Source of the DNA: Tsuneonella amylolytica | Lineage (GTDB): Bacteria > Pseudomonadota > Alphaproteobacteria > Sphingomonadales > Sphingomonadaceae | Length of the DNA: 64,000 nt | Assembly (NCBI RefSeq): GCF_003626915.1 | Contig: NZ_CP032570.1 | Span: forward strand, 1,612,001 to 1,676,000 | Reading direction: 5' to 3' | Shown: positions 1 to 8,016 of the stretch, in pieces | How positions within the stretch are numbered: position 1 is the first letter of the stretch | How the letters are laid out: every line of letters starts with the position of its first letter | Program-made: the position numbers and the translations under genes | The notes under the pieces: generated by a model | What the model was told of the DNA's origin: nothing | Database searches by the model: none | What the model saw: the letters and a program-made list of their open reading frames with translations, nothing else

Positions 1-604
1 AGTAGCCGAAATGGTCCTGTCGGGGGCCATCAACAAGGAACTCGTCGGCTGGATCGCCAAGGCCGGCGGCAAGGCCCTCGGCGTGTCGGGCAAGGATGGC
101 GGGATGGTCACCGCCACCAAGGTCGAGCGGTCGCGCACGGATCCGGGCAGCAACATCGAACAGGCGATCGACCTGGGTTTCGTGGGCGAACCGGCGCGGG
201 TGGACACGACGCTGATCGATACCGCCGTCGCCGCCGGCATGATCCCCGTCATCGCGCCGATCGGCGCCGGTGAGGACGGGCACACCTACAACATCAACGC
301 CGACACGATGGCGGGTGCGGTCGCCGCGGCGCTCGGCGCGGCACGACTCTTCCTGCTGACCGACGTCGCGGGCGTGCTGGGCAAGGACGGCGTCCTGCTG
401 TCCGACCTCACCCCGGCTGACATCGCGGACCTTCGCGCCGACGGCACCATCAGCGGCGGCATGATCCCCAAGCTCGAAACCTGCGTCCACGCAGTGGAGG
501 CCGGCTGCGAGGCGGCGGTGGTGCTCGACGGGCGGGTGCCGCACGCCATGCTGCTCGAATTCTTCACCGCGCGGGGTGCCGGTACGCTGATCCGGGCGAA
601 ATGA
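1..604 (+). CDS. argB: Acetylglutamate kinase, 5' end cut by the window
   Basis: Phosphorylates N-acetyl-L-glutamate with ATP in the cytoplasm, the second step of arginine biosynthesis. About 200 C-terminal residues of a roughly 300-residue enzyme are visible. The reading frame is open through the first base of the window (codons for V-A-E precede the first visible Met at position 11), so the true start lies upstream. Recognisable pieces are the SGAINKELVG stretch, an FLLTDVAGVLGKDG segment of the nucleotide-binding half, and the late ISGGMIPKLE motif with its conserved Lys. Identification as ArgB is firm; only the 5' end is missing. Confidence 0.93.
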   Translation, partial: VAEMVLSGAINKELVGWIAKAGGKALGVSGKDGGMVTATKVERSRTDPGSNIEQAIDLGFVGEPARVDTTLIDTAVAAGMIPVIAPIGAGEDGHTYNINADTMAGAVAAALGAARLFLLTDVAGVLGKDGVLLSDLTPADIADLRADGTISGGMIPKLETCVHAVEAGCEAAVVLDGRVPHAMLLEFFTARGAGTLIRAK

Positions 605-697
605 GCCGCCCGGCCTGATCGCACCGCAGCGTATTATGCCGTTGTGACACGGCGTGCCGGTCGGCTAGAGCCGCCCCGACACCATCCAGAGGACACC

Positions 698-979
698 ATG
701 GACGCCCTGATCCAGATATTCATCATGCTCGCCAACACGGTGAACATGCTCGTCATCGTCTGGTTCATCATCGGGCTGCTGTTCAGCTTCAACGTGATCG
801 GCCGCGACAACCAGTTCTTCGTGGCGGTCCATGATGCGATCAGCCGCCTGTTCGAGCCCGTGCTCCGGCCGATCCGCCGGGTGCTGCCGGATACCGGCGC
901 GATCGATTTCTCGCCGATGGTCCTGCTTCTGCTGCTCTATGCCATCGTGATCGTCCTCGAGAGCTTGAGGCCGTACTGA
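698..979 (+). CDS. YggT family membrane protein
   Basis: A 93-residue integral membrane protein of the YggT family, whose members are linked to osmotic tolerance or division/envelope maintenance; the exact role is unsettled. Two hydrophobic segments are visible, at about residues 5-30 and 70-90, flanking a loop with [13 protein letters not shown], the family signature. The ATG at 698 is preferred over an in-frame start at 644 because AGAGGA lies about 5 bases upstream and the first membrane segment then begins at the N terminus. Its stop overlaps the folD start by one base (TGATG), so the two are probably co-translated. Confidence 0.85.
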   Translation: MDALIQIFIMLANTVNMLVIVWFIIGLLFSFNVIGRDNQFFVAVHDAISRLFEPVLRPIRRVLPDTGAIDFSPMVLLLLLYAIVIVLESLRPY

Positions 980-1875
980 TGGCCGCCGAGACGATCGACG
1001 GAAAGGCGTATGCCGCCGCCCTGCGCGAGCGGGTGGGCGCGCTGGCGGCCGATTTCGAGGAAAAGGCGGGTCGCAAGGCGGGCCTCGCGGTGGTCCTGGT
1101 GGGCGACGATCCGGCATCTGCCGTCTACGTGGGCTCGAAGGGCAAGGCGACGCGCGCCGCCAACATGGAGAGCATCGAGCACGTCCTCCCGGCGAGCACG
1201 ACGCAGGAGGAGCTGGAGGCTCTGGTGGATCGGCTCAATGCCGACCCCGCGGTCGACGGCATCCTGGTGCAGTTCCCGCTGCCGGACCATCTCAGCGAAC
1301 CGCGCATCTTCACCCGGATCGCGCCCGACAAGGACGTCGACGGGCTGAACCCGGTCAATTCGGGTCGGCTCATGGCGGGGCTCCACGGGTTCGTGCCCTG
1401 CACACCGCTCGGCTGCCTCATGCTGCTGCGTGACCGGCTGGGCAACCTGTCGGGCAAGGATGCGGTGGTGATCGGCCGGTCGAACCTCGTCGGCAAGCCG
1501 ATGGCGCAGTTGCTTCTGGCCGATAGTTGCACCGTCACCGTGGCCCACAGCCGGACCAAGGATCTTGCCGACCACGTCCGCCGGGCGGATATCGTCGTCG
1601 CCGCAGTCGGGCGGCCCGAGATGGTGCGCGGCGACTGGATCAAGCCCGGCGCGGTCGTGATCGACGTCGGCATCAACCGCCTGCCGCCCGAAGACGGTGC
1701 GGCGAAAGGTCGCCTCGTCGGCGACGTGGCCTTTGCCGAAGTCTCCGAAGTCGCTGGCGCGATTACTCCGGTACCAGGCGGGGTCGGCCCGATGACGATT
1801 GCGGTGCTTCTGCGTAACGCCCTCGTCGCGGCTTATCGCCACGAAGGGATCGAGCTGGCGGAAGACGCGATCTGA
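979..1875 (+). CDS. folD: Bifunctional methylenetetrahydrofolate dehydrogenase/cyclohydrolase
   Basis: Interconverts 5,10-methylene-THF, 5,10-methenyl-THF and 10-formyl-THF, feeding purine and formyl-Met synthesis in the cytosol. The length of 298 residues is standard. The catalytic Y-x3-K pair is visible as Tyr50/Lys54, followed by the [10 protein letters not shown] substrate motif, the NADP-binding GRSNLVGKP and the C-terminal PGGVGPMT signature. It starts at ATG 979, overlapping the yggT stop, and its own stop overlaps the next start (TGATG at 1875), suggesting one transcript through the lipoprotein gene. Confidence 0.97.
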   Translation: MAAETIDGKAYAAALRERVGALAADFEEKAGRKAGLAVVLVGDDPASAVYVGSKGKATRAANMESIEHVLPASTTQEELEALVDRLNADPAVDGILVQFPLPDHLSEPRIFTRIAPDKDVDGLNPVNSGRLMAGLHGFVPCTPLGCLMLLRDRLGNLSGKDAVVIGRSNLVGKPMAQLLLADSCTVTVAHSRTKDLADHVRRADIVVAAVGRPEMVRGDWIKPGAVVIDVGINRLPPEDGAAKGRLVGDVAFAEVSEVAGAITPVPGGVGPMTIAVLLRNALVAAYRHEGIELAEDAI

Positions 1876-2588
1876 TGCGCCGGCTGGCGGCCCTGGCGAT
1901 GCTCGTGCTTGCGGGATGCGCGACCCCGCCGGCGCAGCGCGAACGCGTGCTGCGTCCGGTCGCCGCGCCCAGCACCGTGATCGCAACCGAGCTCGCATTC
2001 GCCCGTGCCGCCCGCGACGAAGGAACCTGGACCGCTTTCCGCACCTATGCGACGAAGGATGCAGTGTGGCCGGGACCCCAATGGGAGAACGTCCAGACCG
2101 CGCTGAAGGGCGTCGCCGATCCCGCCGAACCGTTCGTATGGGAACCCGACGCCATCTGGTCGAGCTGCGACGGCAGCTTCGCGCTCTCCACCGGTCCTGC
2201 GACCCTGCCGGGAGGGCGCAAGACCCGCTTTGCGACGATCTGGCAGCGGCAGGACGACGGCGAATACCGATGGGTGCTCGATCAGGGGTTCGACCCCGAC
2301 GCGGGCTATTCCAAGCCCGAGATGATCGCGGCACGCGTCGCCGAGTGCGCCGCCCCGACGACCGCGTTCCGCTATTCGCGCGACAAGTTGCCGAAGGCTC
2401 GCCGCGGAGAGGCGTGGCAGGCGGGGGCATCGGACGACGGCACGCTTTCGTGGACAACGGCGCTGCATGCCGATTGCAGCCGCACGTTCGTCGTCACAGC
2501 GCGGCAGGGCGGCGAAATGCGCGAAGTCTTCCGCCGCGTGTCGCCCGTGCCGCCAGTCGCCGCCAGCAACGCGGCGCCGGTGTGCTGA
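1875..2588 (+). CDS. Putative lipoprotein with NTF2/SnoaL-like domain
   Basis: A 237-residue exported protein. The N terminus is a lipoprotein signal with lipobox V-L-A-G-C, the lipidated Cys being residue 15. Residues ~35-140 (ATELAFARAARDEGTW... to ...YRWVLDQGFDPD) read like the DUF4440/SnoaL-type cone fold found in many sphingomonad lipoproteins; the rest has no motif I recognise. Its start overlaps the folD stop by one base and marC follows one base after its stop, so it sits inside an operon. Function is unknown; lipoprotein status is well supported, and the fold assignment is inference. Confidence 0.75.
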   Translation: MRRLAALAMLVLAGCATPPAQRERVLRPVAAPSTVIATELAFARAARDEGTWTAFRTYATKDAVWPGPQWENVQTALKGVADPAEPFVWEPDAIWSSCDGSFALSTGPATLPGGRKTRFATIWQRQDDGEYRWVLDQGFDPDAGYSKPEMIAARVAECAAPTTAFRYSRDKLPKARRGEAWQAGASDDGTLSWTTALHADCSRTFVVTARQGGEMREVFRRVSPVPPVAASNAAPVC

Positions 2589-2589
2589 C

Positions 2590-3213
2590 ATGCTAGAACT
2601 GTTCCTCTCCGCCTTCATCACACTGTTCGTCGTTATCGACCCGCCCGGCTGCGCACCGATCTATGCCGGGCTGACCAAGGGCGCGAGCCCGGCGCAGTCG
2701 CGCAGCATGGCGATCAGGGCCTGCGTGATCGCGGGCATCATTCTCGTCGGCTTCGCGCTGTTCGGGGAAGGATTGCTCGGCGCGCTGCACATCGAACTCG
2801 ACAGTTTCCGGATCGCGGGCGGGCTGATGCTGTTCCTGATCGCGCTCGACATGGTGTTCGAGAAACGCACCGAACGGCGCGAGCAGCGCGCCGAGAAAGT
2901 CGCCGCCACGCCCGAGGTCGAGGACGTCAGCGTCTTTCCGATGGCGATGCCGATGCTCGCGGGGCCGGGCGCGATCGCATCGGTCATGCTGCTGACCTCG
3001 CGCGTGCAGGGGCTGGAAAACACGCTCGTAGTGCTCGGAGCGCTGGGTGCAGTGCTCGTCCTCACGCTCGCCGCATTGATCGCCGCGAGCCCGCTGATGA
3101 AGCTGTTCGGAGCACGGGTGGAGGCGGTGATTACCCGTCTGCTGGGCGTGCTGCTCGCGGCGCTGGCAGCGCAATATGTGATCGACGGACTGAGGGCGAG
3201 CTTCGGGCTCTGA
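2590..3213 (+). CDS. MarC family integral membrane protein
   Basis: A 207-residue membrane protein of the MarC/UPF0056 family (related to SnatA). Members include amino-acid exporters, but most have no proven substrate. It has about six hydrophobic segments, with FVVIDPPGCAPIYAGLT near the N terminus and the central PMAMPMLAGPGAIASVMLL family signature. A charged cytoplasmic-type loop (residues ~95-115, rich in E/R) separates the two halves. The start at 2590 follows the preceding stop by one base; longer in-frame readings run through the upstream lipoprotein gene in another frame and lack membrane character. Confidence 0.88.
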   Translation: MLELFLSAFITLFVVIDPPGCAPIYAGLTKGASPAQSRSMAIRACVIAGIILVGFALFGEGLLGALHIELDSFRIAGGLMLFLIALDMVFEKRTERREQRAEKVAATPEVEDVSVFPMAMPMLAGPGAIASVMLLTSRVQGLENTLVVLGALGAVLVLTLAALIAASPLMKLFGARVEAVITRLLGVLLAALAAQYVIDGLRASFGL

Positions 3214-3217
3214 CCCG

Positions 3218-3829
3218 CTACTGCAGCGTGACGCGGCCTTCGTCGGGATCGCTCATGCCGAAGAACTGCATTAGCTGGACGAGGAGCTCGCACCGCTCCT
3301 GCAGGGTATCGGCCTCCAGCAGCGCCTGCTTGGCGGCAAGGTCGAACGGGGCGATCTGGCTGACCCCGTCGATCAGCGTCCGATCGTCGAGCCGCGAGAC
3401 CGATTCCCAGTCGACGCTGTAACCCTGCAGGTCGGCGAAATTGCGCGCTTCCTGTTCGAAGCCCGCACGTTCGATGCTGGAGAGTACGGCGTCGGGATCG
3501 TCGTCGATCAGGTCGCCTTCGACTTGCCGGAACGGCGTCGCGACATCGAGCTCGCGGCGAAGGCGGAACCGGGCCTCGCCCGTCAGCACGATGTTGTAGC
3601 GCCCGTCGTCCATCGCCTCGACCTCGTCGATCTTGCCGACGCAGCCGACCTCGAAGAGCGGGGCGGCGTCGGCCCCGCTCTGCGGCTGGATCATTGCGAT
3701 CCGCCGGTCGCGGGCCAGCGCATCCCCCACCAGCGCGCGGTACCGCGGCTCGAAGATATGGAGCGGCAAGTGCAGCCCCGGAAACAGGATCGCGCCGGGT
3801 AGCGGAAAGATCGACAGGCGGGTCGCCAT
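3218..3829 (-). CDS. LON-substrate-binding-domain protein
   Basis: A 203-residue cytoplasmic protein made only of the N-terminal substrate-recognition domain of Lon protease (LON_substr_bdg); no AAA+ or Ser/Lys protease module follows. It begins MATRLSIFPLPGAILFPG and carries LPLHIFEPRYRAL, the hallmark start of this domain. Such stand-alone proteins are common in alphaproteobacteria and have no settled role. It begins 3 bases after the stop of the thioredoxin/TPR gene, so the two are probably co-transcribed and may act together in protein quality control; that link is inference. Confidence 0.9.
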   Translation of the reverse strand: MATRLSIFPLPGAILFPGLHLPLHIFEPRYRALVGDALARDRRIAMIQPQSGADAAPLFEVGCVGKIDEVEAMDDGRYNIVLTGEARFRLRRELDVATPFRQVEGDLIDDDPDAVLSSIERAGFEQEARNFADLQGYSVDWESVSRLDDRTLIDGVSQIAPFDLAAKQALLEADTLQERCELLVQLMQFFGMSDPDEGRVTLQ

Positions 3830-3832
3830 CGC

Positions 3833-4759
3833 TCAGCCGAACAATACGGTGGACAGCTTGCGCCGGGTGGCGACGGCCCACGGATCTTCGAGGCCGACCG
3901 CTTCGAACATCTTCACCAACCGCGCGCGGGCCGCGCCCTCGTTCCATTCGCGATCGGTGCGGATCATGCCGAGCAGGGTTTCGCCCGCCGCTTCGCGGTC
4001 GCCGCCGGCGAAGGCGGCTTCGGCGTAGGCCATCTGCGCGTCCATGTCGGTCGGCCGCTCGGCCGCGGCGGCGCGCAGTGCCTGCAATTCATTGTCGTCG
4101 ACCCTGTCGCCGGCCAGCTCGAGCGCGGTCAGCGCGGTCCGCACCGCCGGATCTTCGCCGAGTCCCGACGCAATCGCAGCGGCCTGGGCGCGGGCATCTT
4201 CGGTGCGGCCCGATGCCACCAGTGCGCGGATCAGCCCGGCGTTGGCGCCCGGGTGGTCCGGCGCCATCTCGACGACCTGGGAAAAAATGCCCGCCGCGCG
4301 TTCGGCATCGCCATCGGCAAGGATGCCTTCGCCCATCTCGACGAACTGGGCCACGTCGGGTTCGCCGCCGCCGACTCCCGCCTCCGCATCGCCGCCTTCG
4401 ACGGGTAGCTGGGCGAGCAACTGGTCGAGCATCTGCTTCAACTGCGATTCGGTGCGCGCACTGGTCAGGTCGGCGACCGGCTGGCCCTGGAACATCGCAT
4501 AGACGGTCGGGATCGAGCGGACCTGGAACTGCGCGGCGATGAACTGTTCCTCGTCGACGTTGACCTTCGCAAGCACCACGCCCCGGTCGGCATATTCGCC
4601 GCACACCTTTTCCAGCACCGGCGTCAGCGCCTTGCACGGGCCGCACCATTCGGCCCAGAAATCGAGCACGACGAGTTTCGTCATCGACGGTTCGACGATG
4701 TTCGTCCGGAACGCGTCGACCGCCTTCTGTTCTTCGAGGTTCAGCCCCATGCTGGCCAC
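3833..4759 (-). CDS. Thioredoxin-fold TPR protein, CnoX/YbbN-like
   Basis: A 308-residue protein with an N-terminal thioredoxin domain (residues ~10-115, active-site WCGPC at 38-42, conserved cis-Pro region IPTVYAMF) followed by a TPR-like helical tail. This layout matches CnoX/YbbN, a chaperone-linked thioredoxin-fold protein that protects clients during oxidative or chlorine stress. Both active-site Cys are present, unlike the E. coli protein. A GTG at 4759 is chosen because AAGGGGA lies 7 bases upstream; an ATG at 4750 and one at 4798 are alternatives with poorer spacing. The stop lies 3 bases before the LON-domain gene. Confidence 0.88.
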   Translation of the reverse strand: MASMGLNLEEQKAVDAFRTNIVEPSMTKLVVLDFWAEWCGPCKALTPVLEKVCGEYADRGVVLAKVNVDEEQFIAAQFQVRSIPTVYAMFQGQPVADLTSARTESQLKQMLDQLLAQLPVEGGDAEAGVGGGEPDVAQFVEMGEGILADGDAERAAGIFSQVVEMAPDHPGANAGLIRALVASGRTEDARAQAAAIASGLGEDPAVRTALTALELAGDRVDDNELQALRAAAAERPTDMDAQMAYAEAAFAGGDREAAGETLLGMIRTDREWNEGAARARLVKMFEAVGLEDPWAVATRRKLSTVLFG

Positions 4760-4940
4760 GTATCGGTCCCCTTGATCGCTGCTTGCGTGAACCGACAATG
4801 TGGGCCTTCGCGCGCCGATGTGAAGCGAAAAGACCGCGGGGGCGGGGGGCAGGCGAATTAGGGCTTGCGGGGGTGGGAAGCCGTTGCTAATCGCGCGCCT
4901 CCCCGGCCCCGGGCGATCGTTCGAGGCCAGACGTCAGTGA

Positions 4941-5015
4941 GCGGGCGTAGCTCAGGGGTAGAGCATCACCTTGCCAAGGTGAGGGTCGGGCGTTCGAATC
5001 GCCTCGCCCGCTCCA
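4941..5015 (+). tRNA. tRNA-Gly (anticodon GCC)
   Basis: A complete cloverleaf is readable. The 7-bp acceptor stem pairs GCGGGCG with CGCCCGC (5005-5011), the D arm is GCTC...GAGC, and the anticodon stem TCACC/GGTGA encloses loop TTGCCAA with anticodon GCC at 4973-4975. The T loop is TTCGAAT, the discriminator base is T and the 3' CCA is encoded (5013-5015). Length is 75 bases. Confidence 0.97.
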
Positions 5016-5180
5016 GCGTTTCTCGCGGCCGCGCATCGACGCGCGCACTTCATGCAGCCATCCCGAAATCGCGTCATGCTGCTCCGGATCAGGAGCGCGA
5101 CCAAGTTTCGTTCGGTTCGTCCGACAAAGGCCGGTTTTGATCGAAGGGGGGTTGCTCTGCGCCTTTCAAGGTCGCATGGG

Positions 5181-5194
5181 GATGATATTTCATC
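5181..5194. promoter_or_regulatory. Candidate operator upstream of the ZnuD-type receptor
   Basis: An AT-rich imperfect palindrome, arms GATGA and TCATC around a 4-base spacer, lies 45-59 bases before the GTG start of the TonB-dependent receptor in an otherwise GC-rich leader. Its place fits repressor control of a metal-uptake receptor, and a Zur-type regulator is encoded at 27467-27928. I cannot confirm that it matches the Zur consensus of this group; the short arms make chance occurrence possible. Confidence 0.3.
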
Positions 5195-5239
5195 ACAAGC
5201 GGCCTCTTCCTTTCGACAATACCAACCGACAGGATTCCC

Positions 5240-7420
5240 GTGACCTCGAACGCCTATCTTCGGACCTCTTCGATTGCGCTCGTCGCAGCCTTTATCGCTC
5301 AACCGGCCATGGCGCAGACCTCCCCAACGCAGCAAACGCCTCCTACCCGCGGCGAAATCGGCGACGACGTGCACAACCGCAGGGCTGGCGAGGACGGCAT
5401 CGTGGTGACCGCCCCCGGTCTCGAGCGCCTCGACGTGCTCGCCGGTACGAGCGTTGTCGAAGGAGACGAGCTTCAGCGGAATATGAGCGGGCAACTCGGC
5501 GACGTGCTCGAAAGCGTTCCCGGCGTCACGTCGTCCAGCTTCGCACCCGGCGCGGCACGTCCGGTTCTGCGCGGGTTCAGCGGTGAGCGCGTGCGGGTCC
5601 TGTTCGATGGCATCGGAGCGATCGACGCATCCAACACGTCCGACGATCACGCGGTCAGCATCGATCCGCTAACGGCCGAACGGATCGAGGTGCTGCGCGG
5701 CCCGGCAGTGCTGCTGTACGGCAGCCAAGCCATCGGCGGCGCGGTGAACGTTATCGACAAGCGCATCCCGCGTCGCGAGCCGCTTGACAAGATTCACATC
5801 GATGGTCTGGCCAGCTACGATACGGTGAACGAGCAATACAGCCTTGGCGGTTCGCTCGATGCGGCGCTAGGCGGGGGCTTCGTTTTCCACGCCGACGGCT
5901 CTTACCGGGACGCCAACGATCTCAGGATCCCTGGATACGTTGTCTCCGATGGATTGCGCGCCAACTTGCTGGCGGATGCCGACGAAGAGGAAGGCGAGGG
6001 CGAAATCGAGGAAGCCGCCGAATTGCGCGGTATCGCCAACCAGCGGGATATATTGCCCAACAGCTTTGCCCGGGCCTGGTCGGCCAACGCGGGTCTCGCG
6101 TTCTTCCGCGGCGACAGCAACATGGGGGTTTCGGTCGGCTGGTACGACACGACCTACGGTGTGCCAGAGCGTCCGGGTGCCGGCCACCATCATCACGAAG
6201 GCGAGGAAGGCCACGACGGCGAAGAGCATGAGGGCGAGGAGGAAGAAGGCGGGGTCTCGATCGGCCTCAAGCAATTCCGCGCCGATTTCCGCGGTGAATA
6301 CGTTTTCGGTGGAAGCTTCATCGACCGCATGCTGACCCGTGTCGGGTACAGCGACTACACCCACACCGAATTCGAAGGCAGCGAAGTCGGTACGGTGTTC
6401 GATATCACCGGGATCGAGGCGCGCACCGAATTCGTCCAGGCCCCCCGCGGGGCGCTGCGCGGTTCTTTTGGGGCTCAGTACTATTTCCGAGACTTCGCCG
6501 CGGTGGGCGAGGAAGCATTTGTGGCGCCGAACGAAACCGAGCAATTCGGCTTGTTCGCCCTGCAGGAATTCGGCGACGGACCGTTCGAGATCGAAGGGGC
6601 GATCCGATACGAGAAGACCAACGTCGAATCTGCCCCGCTCAACGTGCGGCGCGACTTCGACGCGTTCTCGGGGGCGCTCGGCGCGTCCTTCCAGACTGCG
6701 GGCGGGTTGCGTTTCGGTGTCAACGGTTCACGCGTATCGCGCGCACCGGCCGGCGAGGAACTGTTCGCCAATGGACCGCACATCGCGACCCAGGCGTTCG
6801 AGGTGGGCGATCCGAACCTCAAGATGGAACGGGCGTGGGGCGTGGAAGGCTACATGCGTGGCACGGTCGGCCCGGCGCAGGTCAGCATCGCCGTGTTCAA
6901 GAACTGGTTCGACGACTTCATTTATCTCGAAGAGACGGGCGAGGAAGAGGACGACCTGCCCGTCTTCGCCTATCTCCAGGACGACGCAACTTACTTCGGC
7001 GTCGAAGGGGAGGTTACCGCGCCGCTCTTCAGCATCGGAACCGGTTCCCGGGTCGTGGGAGAAGCGCGCGGGGAGTACGTCCGCGCCAAGTTGGACGACG
7101 GCACCCCCCTGCCGCGCATCCCGCCCCTCGGCCTGTCGGGAGCGCTGCAGCTCGAAACGACGGCTTTCGACGTGCGCGGCGAGGTCGAATGGTTCGCCAA
7201 ACAGAACCGGATCGCTCCCTTCGAAACGCCGACCGACGATTTTGCGTTCGTCAACGCTTCGATCGCTTGGCGGCCGTTCGACGGACAGCGCAATATTACC
7301 CTGATGGCGGGGGTCGACAACATCTTCGACACCGAAGGCCGGCGCCATACGGCTTTCACGAAGGATTTCGTTCCCCTGCCGGGAAGGAACTTCAAGATTT
7401 CGCTGCGTACCAGTCTCTAA
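5240..7420 (+). CDS. TonB-dependent receptor, ZnuD family (zinc uptake)
   Basis: A 726-residue outer-membrane receptor expected to import zinc or a zinc chelate using TonB energy. It has a signal peptide (cleavage after AMA, residue ~25), a plug domain (IVVTAPGLERLD near residue 55, then IEVLRGPAVLLYGSQAIGGAVNVID), and a 22-strand-type barrel ending in aromatic/hydrophobic residues. An extracellular loop at ~315-338 is packed with His and Glu (GHHHHEGEEGHDGEEHEGEE), as in ZnuD, and a second acidic stretch (EEEGEGEIEEAAE) lies at ~248-262. FAAVGEEAFVAP is a further ZnuD-family motif. It starts with GTG. A zinc role is inferred from family; haem has also been reported for ZnuD. Confidence 0.88.
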   Translation: MTSNAYLRTSSIALVAAFIAQPAMAQTSPTQQTPPTRGEIGDDVHNRRAGEDGIVVTAPGLERLDVLAGTSVVEGDELQRNMSGQLGDVLESVPGVTSSSFAPGAARPVLRGFSGERVRVLFDGIGAIDASNTSDDHAVSIDPLTAERIEVLRGPAVLLYGSQAIGGAVNVIDKRIPRREPLDKIHIDGLASYDTVNEQYSLGGSLDAALGGGFVFHADGSYRDANDLRIPGYVVSDGLRANLLADADEEEGEGEIEEAAELRGIANQRDILPNSFARAWSANAGLAFFRGDSNMGVSVGWYDTTYGVPERPGAGHHHHEGEEGHDGEEHEGEEEEGGVSIGLKQFRADFRGEYVFGGSFIDRMLTRVGYSDYTHTEFEGSEVGTVFDITGIEARTEFVQAPRGALRGSFGAQYYFRDFAAVGEEAFVAPNETEQFGLFALQEFGDGPFEIEGAIRYEKTNVESAPLNVRRDFDAFSGALGASFQTAGGLRFGVNGSRVSRAPAGEELFANGPHIATQAFEVGDPNLKMERAWGVEGYMRGTVGPAQVSIAVFKNWFDDFIYLEETGEEEDDLPVFAYLQDDATYFGVEGEVTAPLFSIGTGSRVVGEARGEYVRAKLDDGTPLPRIPPLGLSGALQLETTAFDVRGEVEWFAKQNRIAPFETPTDDFAFVNASIAWRPFDGQRNITLMAGVDNIFDTEGRRHTAFTKDFVPLPGRNFKISLRTSL

Positions 7421-7423
7421 GCG

Positions 7424-7954
7424 TCAGCCAACGTGCCCGTCGCCGTCGCGGTCGAGAACGCGGCGGCGGGCGACCGGCGCCCCTTCAACCGCTTCGGCAC
7501 GTCCTTCGGCACGGGCGGCGCGCAGTTCGGCGTCGTGGGCGCGCGCGTTGGCATCGGCTGCCTCGCGCTCGCCGCGCCGGGCGGCGCGCATGCGGTCGTA
7601 GCCCCACACCATATGGCCGTAGGCGAAGACCATCAGCAGGCCGCCCGCGATCGCCACGTTCTTGAGCGCCATCGCGGCCTGCAGAGGATCGCCGAACTGG
7701 TTGTGGAAGAAGAATACCGTCAGCAGCGTGAAGCCGAACAGCAGAATCGATACCAGCCGGCTCATGAAACCGAGCGCCAGCAACAGCCCGGCGACCACCT
7801 CGAAGATGCCCACCGGCTGCGCCAGGTTGCCGGGCAGGTTCGCCGACTGCAGCATCTGCGCAGCACCGGAGGGATCGATGATCTTCGGAATGCCGGCGAG
7901 CACGAACAGCGCGGCGATCAGGATGCGGCCGATGATGGCGGCGATGGTGGACAT
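7424..7954 (-). CDS. DoxX family membrane protein with charged C-terminal tail
   Basis: A 176-residue protein whose first ~118 residues form the four-helix DoxX/DoxD-like membrane domain (ILIAALFVLAGIPKIIDP, later GIFEVVAGLLLALGF). DoxX proteins are loosely tied to quinone or thiol redox. The remaining ~58 residues are a charged Ala/Arg/Glu stretch ending in DRDGDGHVG, which resembles a truncated EF-hand-type calcium loop; this tail is not part of the usual family. The ATG at 7954 has GAAAGGAA upstream. The stop converges on the ZnuD-type gene with a 3-base gap. Confidence 0.85.
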   Translation of the reverse strand: MSTIAAIIGRILIAALFVLAGIPKIIDPSGAAQMLQSANLPGNLAQPVGIFEVVAGLLLALGFMSRLVSILLFGFTLLTVFFFHNQFGDPLQAAMALKNVAIAGGLLMVFAYGHMVWGYDRMRAARRGEREAADANARAHDAELRAARAEGRAEAVEGAPVARRRVLDRDGDGHVG

Positions 7955-8016
7955 GGCGTGTTCCTTTCCCCGTTTTGCCCGGTCAACGCGCGGGCGGCGC
8001 GATTTGTGCCGGGCGG

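Noticed and set aside
937-2457. Long minus-strand open frame opposite folD and the lipoprotein gene
   Set aside because: Arg/His-rich composition without motifs; it is a high-GC mirror frame of two well-supported plus-strand genes.
4865-4891. TTGCGG / GCTAAT as tRNA-Gly promoter
   Set aside because: Poor match and 15-base spacing; cannot be told from background in GC-rich DNA.
4941-5015. tRNA-Gly as an integration attachment site
   Set aside because: No integrase and no repeated 3' tRNA end seen downstream.
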